This document shows positions 26,201 through 40,300 of a stretch of DNA of 64,000 bases, piece by piece. Below the pieces are notes generated by a model. The model made no database searches, was not told the origin of the DNA, and worked only from the letters and a program-made list of their open reading frames with translations. The translations under genes and the position numbers were made by a program. The stretch spans positions 1 to 64,000 of the forward strand of contig NW_024571692.1 of NCBI RefSeq assembly GCF_018320785.1, read 5' to 3'. How positions within the stretch are numbered: the first letter of the stretch is position 1; each line of letters starts with the position of its first letter. This DNA is from Cheilinus undulatus. Taxonomy: Eukaryota > Chordata > Actinopteri > Labriformes > Labridae.

Positions 26201-28299
26201 AATTAACAAGTCATCATTAACACCTGTACAGGTAAATAAACAGGTCATCAATCACACCTGTACAGGTAAATAAACAAGTCATCAATCACACCTGTACAGG
26301 TAAATAAACAGGTCATCAATCACACCTGTACAGGTAAATAAACAGGTCATCAATCACACCTGTACAGGTAAATAAACAAGTCATCAATAACACCCGTACA
26401 GGTAAATAAACAAGTCATCATTAACACCTGTACAAGTAAATGAACAAGTCATCAATAACACCTGTACAGGTAAATAAACAAGTCATCAATAACACCTGTA
26501 CAGGTAAATAAACAGGTCATCATTAACACCTGTACAGGTAAATAAACAGGTCATCAATCACACCTGTACAGGTAAATAAAAAAGTCATCATTAACACCTG
26601 TACAGGTAAATAAACAAGTCATCATTAACATCTGTACAGGTAAATAAACAGGTCATCAATCACACCTGTAAAGGTAAATAAACAAGTCATCAATAACACC
26701 TGTACAGGTAAATAAACATGTCATCAATAACACCTGTACAGGTAAATAAACAAGTCATCATTAACACCTGTACAAGTAAATGAACAAGTCATCAATAACA
26801 CCTGTACAGGTAAATAAACAAGTCATCAATAACACCTGTACAGGTAAATAAACAGGTCATCATTAACACCTGTACAGGTAAATAAACAGGTCATCATTAA
26901 CACCTGTACAGGTAAATAAACAAGTCATCAATCACACCTGTACAGGTAAATAAACAAGTCATCATTAACACCTGTACAAGTAAATGAACAGGTCATCAAT
27001 AACACCTGTACAGGTAAATAAACAAGTCATCAATCACACCTGTACAGGTAAATAAACAAGTCATCAATAACACCTGTACAGGTAAATAAACAGGTCATCA
27101 TTAACACCTGTACAGGTAAATAAACAAGTCATCAATCACACCTGTACAGGTAAATAAAAAAGTCATCATTAACACCTGTACAGGTAAATAAACAAGTCAT
27201 CATTAACACCTGTACAGGTAAATAAACAGGTCATCAATCACACCTGTACAGGTAAATAAACAAGTCATCAATCACACCTGTACAGGTAAATAAACATGTC
27301 ATCATTAACACCTGTACAGGTAAATAAACAAGTCATCATTAACACCTGTACAAGTAAATTAACAAGTCATCAATAACACCTGTACAGGTAAATAAACAAG
27401 TCATCAATAACACCTGTACAGGTAAATAAACAGGTCATCAATCACACCTGTACAGGTAAATAAACAAGTCATCAATCACACCTGTACAGGTAAATAAACA
27501 GGTCATCAATCACACCTGTACAGGTAAATAAACAAGTCATCAATAACACCTGTACAGGTAAATAAACAAGTCGTCAATAACACCTGTACAGGTAAATAAA
27601 CAAGTCATCAATCACACCTGTACAGGTAAATAAACAAGTCATCATTAACACCTGTACAGGTAAATAAACAGGTCATCAATCACACCTGTACAGGTAAATA
27701 AACAAGTCAATTTTTTTTAGTCCATTGTTTTTAAACCTCAGAGACTCCTCATTAACAGTCGTGTGTTAATGTGTTATATTTGGTTAGGTCTCATGTTTGT
27801 GATCATCAGAAATGAAGTTAAAACTTTTTTTTTTTTTCTTTTTTTTAAATTTTTGACCTCTTTTTCCAAAACCACAAACTTTCACTTTCTCTTTTCCCAT
27901 CATCCTCTTCTTCTCTTTTTGGCCTTGATGAGGATTTCACCACCCATGTGATTTCCAAATATAGAGAGTCTTTTTTTTTGACAGCTTTTAAAGAATTTTA
28001 AAGACTTCTTAAGATTTTTAGATTTTACAGGTTTTTATATGTTTTTAGAGGGTTTTGTTTTGTTTTTTTGAAACAAAGGAAGAGGTAAGGGCACGGGGGC
28101 TAAGGGTTCTTAAATGTCAAGGTTTTGTACAGTGTCTAAAGGTTTTGATGATTTTCAGCTGTTTAAATATGTGTTTTAATGCTTCTAAAGGCTTTTGAGA
28201 GTTTTTAAATATATTTCAGAGGCTTGTCAAGGTTTTTAAATGTTTTAGAGGTTTTTAAATGTTTTTAGAGGCTTTTAAATGTTAAATATATATATACAT

Positions 28300-28349
<50 letters not shown>

Positions 28350-31300
28350 GTGTTTGAGGCTTTAAATGAAATATTCTGGTCCTGATCACAGATATGTTTA
28401 TCCTCTGGGGACCATGAATGTCTTTTTTGTTTGTTTGTTTGTTTGTTTGATAAAAAAAAATCAATCCAATAAATACAAACATTACCATATTTTCCTGTTT
28501 CATCAGCATGTGGGCGGGGCTTTTACAAACCAGCCAATGACAGCGGAGGATGTCGACTGTGTCCTCCAAACAGCTGGACAGTCAAAGAAGGATCTGAGAC
28601 GTGTGAGTGCGTTCAGGGTTACAGACGGCTGATGACGGATGCCGTTGACCTCGGCTGCACCAGTAACATAATTCATTTCTTTTATTTTCATGGACTTTTA
28701 TTATGATAATGTTTTTTATGTACAATGTTGATGTGTTTTAATAAATTTATACTTATGTATTATGTGGGTGGATGTTGACATATTACAGTTTTTCTCAGTG
28801 GCTTTGGTACATTTCTCCAATCATCCTCCACATTTGCAAAACAGTAAGTGCATTTCTCAAACAATTTGTACAAATAGCAAAACACCATGGATTACCTGCA
28901 AAAGCCAGTCTCTTCCTCAAAATCCTTAGTTCATCTCTCAAAAGTAAATATCTGTGTCAACGAATACGTCAGTGCCATCAGAATGACAGTCCTCGTGTCA
29001 TTGTGTACGGATAAGACAGTCAGATTACTTAGTCATGTTGTCACTATAACAGTGTACTCTGGAGGGATGTTCTGATGTAAACTATGGATGAAGTTTTGAT
29101 GACAATTATTGTAAACTGTAAGTTACACCTTAGTCCAGGGGTCATCAAGTACATTTGCAAAAGGGCCAGGGTTAGTCTTTACAGAGCCTCGGGGGGCCGA
29201 ACTTCCAAATAAAGAACAAATTGTTTGAGAAATGCACTTACTGTTTTGCAAAATGGAGGATGATTGGAGAAATGTACCGAAGCGACTGAGAAAAACTGTA
29301 AAGATCTTGTTTGCTCATTTTGTGATGTTGGTTTTTTTTTTATTTTATTGATTTTTTTTAATCTCCTCAGAGCCTCCGTCACCTCCTCTGAATCTGTCCA
29401 TCGTTCATCTCAATGACTCCGAGCTGCTGCTCACCTGGGACACACCTCATGACCTGGGGGGCAGACAGGAAGTGATGTATGACATCACTTGTGAACAGGA
29501 AGTAAAGAGCAGAGGTCAGCGGCAGTCATGTGGACAGGAAGTAGTTTTCCTGCCGTCCTCAGTCGCTCTAAACAACACATGGGTCAGAATCTTCAGACTG
29601 GATCCAAACGGGGACTACAGGCTGTCAGTAAGGGCCTGGAACCATGTTTCTGACCAGCAGGGGGCACTATTATCATCCAGCACACTCACCTTACATAGAT
29701 GTAAGTTCATATTAAAACTTCTATCAGACCATCAGGGGGCGCTACATTGGTATGTTTTAGTGTTTGAAAGAATCAGAAATGTTCAGTCTAGGTGGTTGAC
29801 TCATTAGCAATCATTGGATTAAATCAATATAGTTTATTATAGAAATGTAAATTACTTACAGAAATGTATAAAATTATTATGATTTATCTTCATTGTTATT
29901 GTTATTTAAGGATAATAATACTAATAGTAATAACAATTATTATCATTATTATTATCATTATTTTATTATTATTATTATTGTTGTTGTTGTTGTTGCTGTT
30001 GTTGTTATTATTATTATTGCTATTGTAATTATTACTATAATTATTATTATTATTATTATTATTGTTATTGTTGTTGTTGTTGTTATTATTATTATTGCTA
30101 TTGTAATTATTACTATAATTATTATTATTATTATTATTGTTATTGTTGTTGTTGTTGTTGTTATTATTATTATTGCTATTGTAATTATTACTATAATTAT
30201 TATTATTATTATTATTATTATTATTGTTATTGTTGTTGTTGTTGCTGTTGTTATTATTATTATTGCTATTGTAATTATTACTATAATTATTATTATTATT
30301 ATTATTATTGTTATTGTTGCTGTTGTTGTTATTATTATTATTGCTATTGTTATTATTACTATTATTAGTACGATTATTATTATCATTATTATTGTAAATA
30401 TTATTATTGTTGTTGTTATTTTTTTATATTTTAAATCCGTTCACACTCATACACACACTCTGTTCGACGTTTAGGGACAGAAGGTCACAAATCTGTCAAT
30501 ATGAAATCATGACCAACATTTATTTTCTATTTGATCTGATTTAATTTTCAGGGAAAGGTCCCAAAGTGTCAGTGACAGCGACCTCCAACACATCGGACAT
30601 TGGTTCTCCTCCTCAGCTGATCAGTCAGTCCTCTTCAAAGATGATTTTTGGAGTTTTGGTCCTCAGTCTGCTGATTGTCATCTTCACCACCTTTGCCATC
30701 CTTACCATCCGTCTGCTCCGCCGCAAAATCAACAGAATCCGGTAAAATCAGACTCTCCTAATAATGATGATGATATAAAGAAGAAGCTCAATGACATTAA
30801 TGGTAGTGATAACACTGCTGAGGGGAAAAAGTCATATAATAATAATAATATTATTAATAATAATAACAATAGCCATTATAATTGTCATTATTATTATTGT
30901 TATTATTATAAGAAAAATAATATTATTATTATTATGATTATAATTTTAAACAATAGTAATAACGACAGTGATGAATTGTTCTTTTTGGGGTGTTTTACAG
31001 AACATTTCTTCTTCACTGATTTATGAATGACTATTTATTTGATACCTCTGATGGTAAACCCTCTCTAAATTCTGATATCAGCTCGTAACGACGGTTGTCA
31101 TGTGTCTAAATATGATCATAAATGATATATGTCTAAACAGGTCTGAACGGGAAGTTGATCTTCTGCCAATGAATGCAGAGTTTTCATTCCGGCGTCTGCA
31201 AGAATTGGATGCTGCTCCCCCGCAGAACCATGGTCAGTTCTTAACGGTTCCTTCCACCTCTACCAGATTCCCAGTTCCAGACTCACTGAGGGGTGGGGGG

Positions 31301-34300
31301 ACTCTAACTCGAACTTTGATCAGATGGGTTAGGATAAGCCTGACTCTAACTCGAACTTTGATCAGATGGGTTAGGATAAGCCTGACTCTAACTCAAACTT
31401 TGATCAGATGGGTTAGGATAAGCCTGACTCTAACTCGAACTTTGATCAGATGGGTTAGGATAAGCCTGACACTTACTCTACGTTTGATCAGATGAGTTAA
31501 GATAAGCCTGACTGTAACTGTAAGTTAGATCAGATGAGTTAAGATAAGCCTGACTCTAACTCTACGTTTGATCATATGGGTTAGGATAAGCCTGACTCTA
31601 ACTCTAATTTTGATCAGAAGGGTTAGGATAAGCCTGACTCTAACTCTAACTTTGATCAGATGGGTTAGGATAAGCCTGACTCTAACTCGAACTTTGATCA
31701 GATGGGTTAGGATAAGCCTGACTCTAACTCGAACTTTGATCAGATGGGTTAGGATAAGCCTGACTCTAACTGTAACTTTGATCAGATGGGTTAGGATAAG
31801 CCTGACTCTAACTCTAACTTTGATCAGATGGGTTAGGATAAGCCTGACTGTAACTCTAAGTTAGATCAGATGGGTTAAGATAAGCCTGACTCTAACTTTA
31901 CATTTGATCAGATGGGTTAAGATAAGCCTGACTGTAACTGTAAGTTAGATCAGATGGGTTAAGATAAGCCTGACTCTAACTCTACGTTTGATCAGATGGG
32001 TTAAGATAAGCCTGACACTTACTCTACGTTTGATCAGATGAGTTAAGATAAGCCTGACTGTAACTGTAAGTTAGATCAGATGAGTTAAGATAAGCCTGAC
32101 TCTAACTCTACCTTTGATCAGATGGGTTAGGATAAGCCTGACTCTAACTCTAACTTTGATCAGATGGGTAAGGATAAGCCTGACTCTAACTTGAACTTTG
32201 ATCAGATGGGTTAGGATAAGCCTGACTCTAACTCGAACTTTGATCAGATGGGTTAAGATAAGCCTGACTCTTACTCGAACTTTGATCAGATGGGTTAGGA
32301 TAAGCCTGACTCTAACTTTACGTTTGATCAGATGGGTTAAGATAAGCCTGAGTCTAACTCCACTTTTGATCAGATGGGTTAGGATAAGCCTGACTCTAAC
32401 TCTACGTTTGATCAGATGGGTTGAGATAAGCCTGACTCTAACTCTACGTTTGATCAGATGGGTTAGGATAAGCCTGACTCTAATTCTACGTTTGATCAGA
32501 TGGGTTAGGATAAGCCTGACTTTAACTCTAACTTTGATCAGATAGGTTAGGATAATCCTGACTCTATCTCTAACTTTGATCAAATGGGTTAAGATAAGCC
32601 TGACTCTAACTCTAACTTTGATCAGATGGGTTAGGATAAGCCTGACTCTAACCCCAACTTTGATCAGATGGGTTAAGATAAGCCTGACTCTAACTCTAAC
32701 TTTGATCAGATGGATTAGGATAAGCCTGACTCTAACTCTACGTTTGATCAGATGGGTTAAGATAAGCCTGACTCTAACTTGAACTTTGATCAGATGGGTT
32801 AGGATAAGCCTAACTCTAACTGTAAGTTAGATCAGATGGGTTAAGATAAGCCTGACTCTAACTCTACGTTTGATCAGATGAGTTAAGATAATCCTGACTC
32901 TAACTCTAAGTTTGATCAGAAAGGTTAGGATAAGCCTGACTCTAACTCTAACTTTGATCAGATGTGTTAGAATAAGCCTGACATTAACTCTACGTTAGAT
33001 CAGTGGGGTTAAAATAAGCCTGACTGTAGCTCTAAGTTAGATCAGATGGGTTAGGATAAGCCTGACTGTAACTCTAAGTTTGATCAGAAAGGTTAGGATA
33101 AGCCTGAATGTAACTCTAAGTTAGATCAGATGGGTTAGGATAAGCCTGACTGTAACTCTAAGTTTGATCAGAAGGGTTAGGGTAAGCCTGACTGTAACTG
33201 TAAGTTTGATCAGAAGGGTTAGGATAAGCCTGACTGTAACTCTAAGTTAGATCAGAAGGGTTAGGATAAGCCTGACTGTAACTCTAAGTTAGATTAATGG
33301 GGTTAATATAAGCCTGACTCTAAGTTAGATCAGATGGGTTAAAATAAGCCTGACTCTAACTCTAAGTTTGACCAGGTGAATGAAATTGATCCATTCCTTT
33401 ATCAGTTAGTCTTTAAGGCTGCTATCTCTTTCTCCGTACTGTTCTTATCAGATTACAAAAAGAATATTTCTATTTTCTCCTTCACTTTAAGACTATTTTA
33501 TACTATTATCACATTAAATTCGTCATGTAAATAAGAATCATTCATCAACAGTTGATGAGGGGATGGACATGCTGGATGGCTTTACCCAGGGACTGAAGGA
33601 GATCCTGGTGGACCGAAACAAAATCACTCTGGGCAAGGAACTGGGCAGAGGTTTGAGCATTATTCTCATTATTACTTTTATAATGAGTAATGTTACTACT
33701 GTCATTATTATGTGTCATTTTTATTTTTATATTTAATATTTTTGTCAGCATTATTATCATTATTATTGTTATTATTACATCCAAACTTTTGCTGATATCT
33801 TAGAAGAGTTGATATCAAACTAAATTAAAAAAATATATATATATATCTAAATGCTTGTGTTGACCAGAGGAGGGCCATACAGATAAATGTCATATATTAT
33901 TCCAATTAAATATGATAAATTCTTGTCAAATGTCAGGCTGACAGGTCCCTCTGTCCTAAAGTTCTCATGTTTGCAAAAACCTCAAAAGAAGACCCAATTG
34001 CAGAATACTAAAAATGACTGAACGAAACAAATAAAAGAACTACTTCAAACTAAATCCACTGGAAACAGAAACTCAGGAGAATCCCAGAGAAAACTGGAAT
34101 CACACACAAGAAAAGCAACTACAAAATAAAATCAAAGTACAAGCTAAAAAGACAGAACAAGAACAAACCACCCACTAGAAATTATACAAGAAAAACTTAA
34201 GGTAACAAACAAACCCCAAGAAATACAGGGGACACAGGAAAAACCAAACAAAATCAGAATCATGACAAAGGTCAGACAATGCCAGACAAACCATTCCAGA

Positions 34301-37300
34301 GCAGAAGTAGTGACTCCATGTGTCAAATATGACATGTCTGAAGATATTTAGTCATTATTGATTAGATTTGCTGTTTCTTTGTCCATGCAGGAGAGTTTGG
34401 ATCAGTCTATGAAGGAGTTTTTTCCCCATCTGAAGACATGAACATGAAGGTGGCTGTAAAAACTATGAGAGGTTTGTTTACTACATGTTGTCAGAATATG
34501 CATTTGTCAAACGTATTTTACTTTCATAGTTTTTATTTGAATTTCCTCCAGTTGGAATCCACAGTTCAGCAGAGCTACACGAGTTTCTGAAAGAGGCCGA
34601 GATCATGAAGAACTTTGATCATGAGAATGTGCTTCAGTTACTCGGTAAGACTAAGATTAATCAACACAATACACAATTCATGTTATTAATCATGTCAGCA
34701 TGAATAAATATAATACACAATTCATGTTATTAATCATGTCAGCATGAATAAATACAATACACAATTCATGTTATTAATCATGTCAACATGAATAAATACA
34801 ATACACAATTCATGTTATTAATCATGTCAGCATGAATGAATACAATACACAATTCATGTTATTAATCAGGTCAACATGAATAAATACAATACACAATTCA
34901 TGTTATTAATCATGTCAGCATGAATAAATACAATACACAATTCATGTTATTAATCATGTCAACATGAATAAATACAATACACAATTCATGTTATTAATCA
35001 TGTCAACATGAATAAATACAATACACAATTCATGTTATTAATCAGGTCAACATGAATAAATACAATACACAATTCATGTTATTAGTCATGTCAGCATGAA
35101 TAAATACAATACACAATTCATGTTATTAATCAGGTCAACATGAATAAATACAATACACAATTCATGTTATTAATCATGTCAACATGAATAAATACAATAC
35201 ACAATTCATGTTATTAATCAGGTCAACATGAATAAATACAATACACAATTCATGTTATTAATCATGTCAGCATGAATAAATACAATACACAATTCATGTT
35301 ATTAATCAGGTCAACATGAATAAATACAATACACAATTCATGTTATTAATCATGTCAGCATGAATAAATACAATACACAATTCATGTTATTAATCATGTC
35401 AACATGAATAAATACAATACACAATTCATGTTATTAGTCATGTTAACATGAATAAATACAATACACAATTCATGTTATTAATCAGGTCAGCATGAATAAA
35501 TACAATACACAATTCATGTTATTAATCATGTCAACATGAATAAATACAATACACAATTCATGTTATTAGTCATGTTAACATGAATAAATACAATACACAA
35601 TTCATGTTATTAATCATGTCAACATGAATAAATACAATACACAATTCATGTTATTAGTCATGTTAACATGAATAAATACAATACACAATTCATGTTATTA
35701 ATCATGTCAGCATGAATAAATACAATACACAATTCATGTTATTAATCAGCTCAACATGAATAAATACAATACACAATTCATGTTATTAATCAGGTCAACA
35801 TGAATAAATACAATACACAATTCATGTTATTAGTCATGTTAAAATGAATAAATACAATACACAATTCATGTTATTAATCAGGTCAACATGAATAAATACA
35901 ATACACAATTCATGTTATTAGTCAGGTCAACATGAATAAATACAATACACAATGCATGTTATTAATCAGGTCAACATGAATAAATACAATACACAATTCA
36001 TGTTATTAATCATGTCAACATGAATAAATACAATACACAATTCATGTTATTAATCATGTCAACATGAATAAATACAATACACAATTCATGTTATTAATCA
36101 TGTTAACATGAATAAATACAATACACAATTCATGTTATTAATCATGTCAACATGAATAAATACAATACACAATTCATGTTATTAATCAATACAATACACA
36201 ATTCATGTTATTAATCAATACAATACACAATTCATGTTATTAATCAATACAATACACAATTCATGTTATTAATCATGTAAGCATGAATAAATACAATACA
36301 CAATGCATGTTATTAATCATGTCAACATGAATAAATACAATACAAAATTCATGTTATTAATCATGTCAACATGAATAAATACAATACACAATTCATGTTA
36401 TTAATCATGTCAACATGAATAAATACAATACACAATTCATGTTATTAATCAATACAATACACAATTCATGTTATTAATCATGTCAACATGAATAAATACA
36501 ATACACAATTCATGTTATTAATCATGTCAACATGAATAAATACAATACACAATTCATGTTATTAATCATGTCACCATGAATAAATACAATACACAATTCA
36601 TGTTATCAATCATGTCAACATGAATAAATACAATACACAATTCATGTTATTAATCATGTCAGCATGAATAAATACAATACACAATTCATGTTATTAATCA
36701 GGTCAACATGAATAAATACAATACACAATTCATGTTATTAATCATGTCAGCATGAATAAATACAATACACAATTCATGTTATTAATCATGTCAACATGAA
36801 TAAATACAATACACAATTCATGTTATTAGTCATGTTAACATGAATAAATACAATACACAATTCATGTTATTAATCAGGTCAGCATGAATAAATACAATAC
36901 ACAATTCATGTTATTAATCATGTCAACATGAATAAATACAATACACAATTCATGTTATTAGTCATGTTAACATGAATAAATACAATACACAATTCATGTT
37001 ATTAATCATGTCAACATGAATAAATACAATACACAATTCATGTTATTAGTCATGTTAACATGAATAAATACAATACACAATTCATGTTATTAATCATGTC
37101 AGCATGAATAAATACAATACACAATTCATGTTATTAATCAGCTCAACATGAATAAATACAATACACAATTCATGTTATTAATCAGGTCAACATGAATAAA
37201 TACAATACACAATTCATGTTATTAATCATGTCAACATGAATAAATACAATACACAATTCATGTTATTAGTCATGTTAAAATGAATAAATACAATACACAA

Positions 37301-40300
37301 TTCATGTTATTAATCAGGTCAACATGAATAAATACAATACACAATTCATGTTATTAGTCAGGTCAACATGAATAAATACAATACACAATGCATGTTATTA
37401 ATCAGGTCAACATGAATAAATACAATACACAATTCATGTTATTAATCATGTCAACATGAATAAATACAATACACAATTCATGTTATTAATCATGTCAACA
37501 TGAATAAATACAATACACAATTCATGTTATTAATCATGTTAACATGAATAAATACAATACACAATTCATGTTATTAATCATGTCAACATGAATAAATACA
37601 ATACACAATTCATGTTATTAATCAATACAATACACAATTCATGTTATTAATCAATACAATACACAATTCATGTTATTAATCAATACAATACACAATTCAT
37701 GTTATTAATCATGTAAGCATGAATAAATACAATACACAATGCATGTTATTAATCATGTCAACATGAATAAATACAATACAAAATTCATGTTATTAATCAT
37801 GTCAACATGAATAAATACAATACACAATTCATGTTATTAATCATGTCAACATGAATAAATACAATACACAATTCATGTTATTAATCAATACAATACACAA
37901 TTCATGTTATTAATCAATACAATACACAATTCATGTTATTAATCATGTCAACATGAATAAATACAATACACAATTCATGTTATTAATCATGTCAACATGA
38001 ATAAATACAATACACAATTCATGTTATTAATCATGTCACCATGAATAAATACAATACACAATTCATGTTATCAATCATGTCAACATGAATAAATACAATA
38101 CACAATTCATGTTATTAATCATGTCAGCATGAATAAATACAATACACAATTCATGTTATTAATCATGTCAACATGAATAAATACAATACACAATTCATGT
38201 TATTAATCAATACAATACACAATTCATGTTATTAATCAATACAATACACAATTCATGTTATTAATCAATACAATACACAATTCATGTTATTAATCATGTC
38301 AACATGAATAAATACAATACACAATTCATGTTATCAATCATGTCAACATGAATAAATACAATACACAATCATGTTATTAATCAGGTCAACATGAATAAAT
38401 ACAATACACAATTCATGTTATTAATCAGGTCAACATGACTAAATACAATACACAATTCATGTTATTAATCAGGTCAACATGAATAAATACAATACACAAT
38501 TCATGTTATTAATCATGTCAACATGAATAAATACAATACACAATTCATGTTATTAATCAGGTCAACATGACTAAATACAATACACAATTCATGTTATTAG
38601 TCATGTTAACATGAATAAATGCAATACACAATTCATGTTATTAATCAGCTCAACATGAATAAATACAATACACAATTCATGTTATTAATCAGGTCAACAT
38701 GAATAAATACAATACACAATTCATGTTATTAATCATGTCAACATGAATAAATACAATACACAATTCATGTTATTAGTCATGTTAACATGAATAAATACAA
38801 TACACAATTCATGTTATTAATCAGGTCAACATGAATAAATACAATACACAATTCATGTTATTAATCAGGTCAACATGAATAAATACAATACACAATTCAT
38901 GTTATTAGTCAGGTCAACATGAATAAATACAATACACAATGCATGTTATTAATCAGGTCAACATGAATAAATACAATACACAATTCATGTTATTAATCAT
39001 GTCAACATGAATAAATACAATACACAATTCATGTTATTAATCATGTCAACATGAATAAATACAATACACAATTCATGTTATTAATCATGTCAGCATGAAT
39101 AAATACAATACACAATTCATGTTATTAATCATGTCAACATGAATAAATACAATACACAATTCATGTTATTAATCAATACAATACACAATTCATGTTATTA
39201 ATCAATACAATACACAATTCATGTTATTAATCATGTCAACATGAATAAATAAAATACACAATTCATGTTATTAATCATGTCAACATGAATAAATACAATA
39301 CACAATTCATGTTATTAATCAGGTCAACATGAATAAATACAATACACAATTCATGTTATTAATCATGTCAACATGAATAAATACAACACACAATTCATGT
39401 TATTAATCAATACAATACACAATTCATGTTATTAATCAATACAATACACAATTCATGTTATTAATCAATACAATACACAATTCATGTTATTAATCATGTC
39501 AACATGAATAAATACAATACACAATTCATGTTATTAATCAATGCAATACACAATTCATGTTATTAATCAGGTCAACATGAATAAATACAATACACAATTC
39601 ATGTTATTCATCAGGTCAACATGACTAAATACAATACACAATTCATGTTATTAGTCATGTTAACATGAATAAATACAATACACAATTCATGTTATTAATC
39701 AGGTCAACATGAATAAATACAATACACAATTCATGTTATTAATCAGGTCAACATGAATAAATACAATACACAATTCATGTTATTAATCAGGTCAACATGA
39801 ATAAATACAATACACAATTCATGTTATTCATCAGGTCAACATGACTAAATACAATACACAATTCATGTTATTAGTCATGTTAACATGAATAAATACAATA
39901 CACAATTCATGTTATTAGTCAGGTCAACATGAATAAATACAATACACAATTCATGTTATTAATCATGTCAACATGAATAAATACAATACACAATTCATGT
40001 TATTAATCAGGTCAACATGACTAAATACAATACACAATTCATGTTATTAGTCATGTTAACATGAATAAATACAATACACAATTCATGTTATTAATCATGT
40101 CAACATGAATAAATACAATACACAATTCATGTTATTAATCATGTCAGCATGAATAAATACAATACACAATTCATGTTATTAATCATGTCAGCATGAATAA
40201 ATACAATACACAATTCATGTTATTAATCATGTCAACATGAATAAATACAATACACAATTCATGTTATTAATCAGGTCAACATGACTAAATACAATACACA

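Noticed and set aside
20024..27709. CRISPR array (regular 34-bp repeats)
   Set aside because: There are no unique spacers between repeats, units are contiguous, the setting is a vertebrate intron and no cas genes exist. It is a minisatellite seeded by a splice donor.
29893..30474. Ile/Val-rich frames on both strands that look like membrane segments
   Set aside because: Pure ATT/GTT microsatellite translation, with no stop because of composition.
31100..32782. Repeated [18 protein letters not shown] frames in intron 7
   Set aside because: 42-bp minisatellite artefact. Only the first bases (31141-31232) are a real exon; the frame reading on past its donor is intronic.
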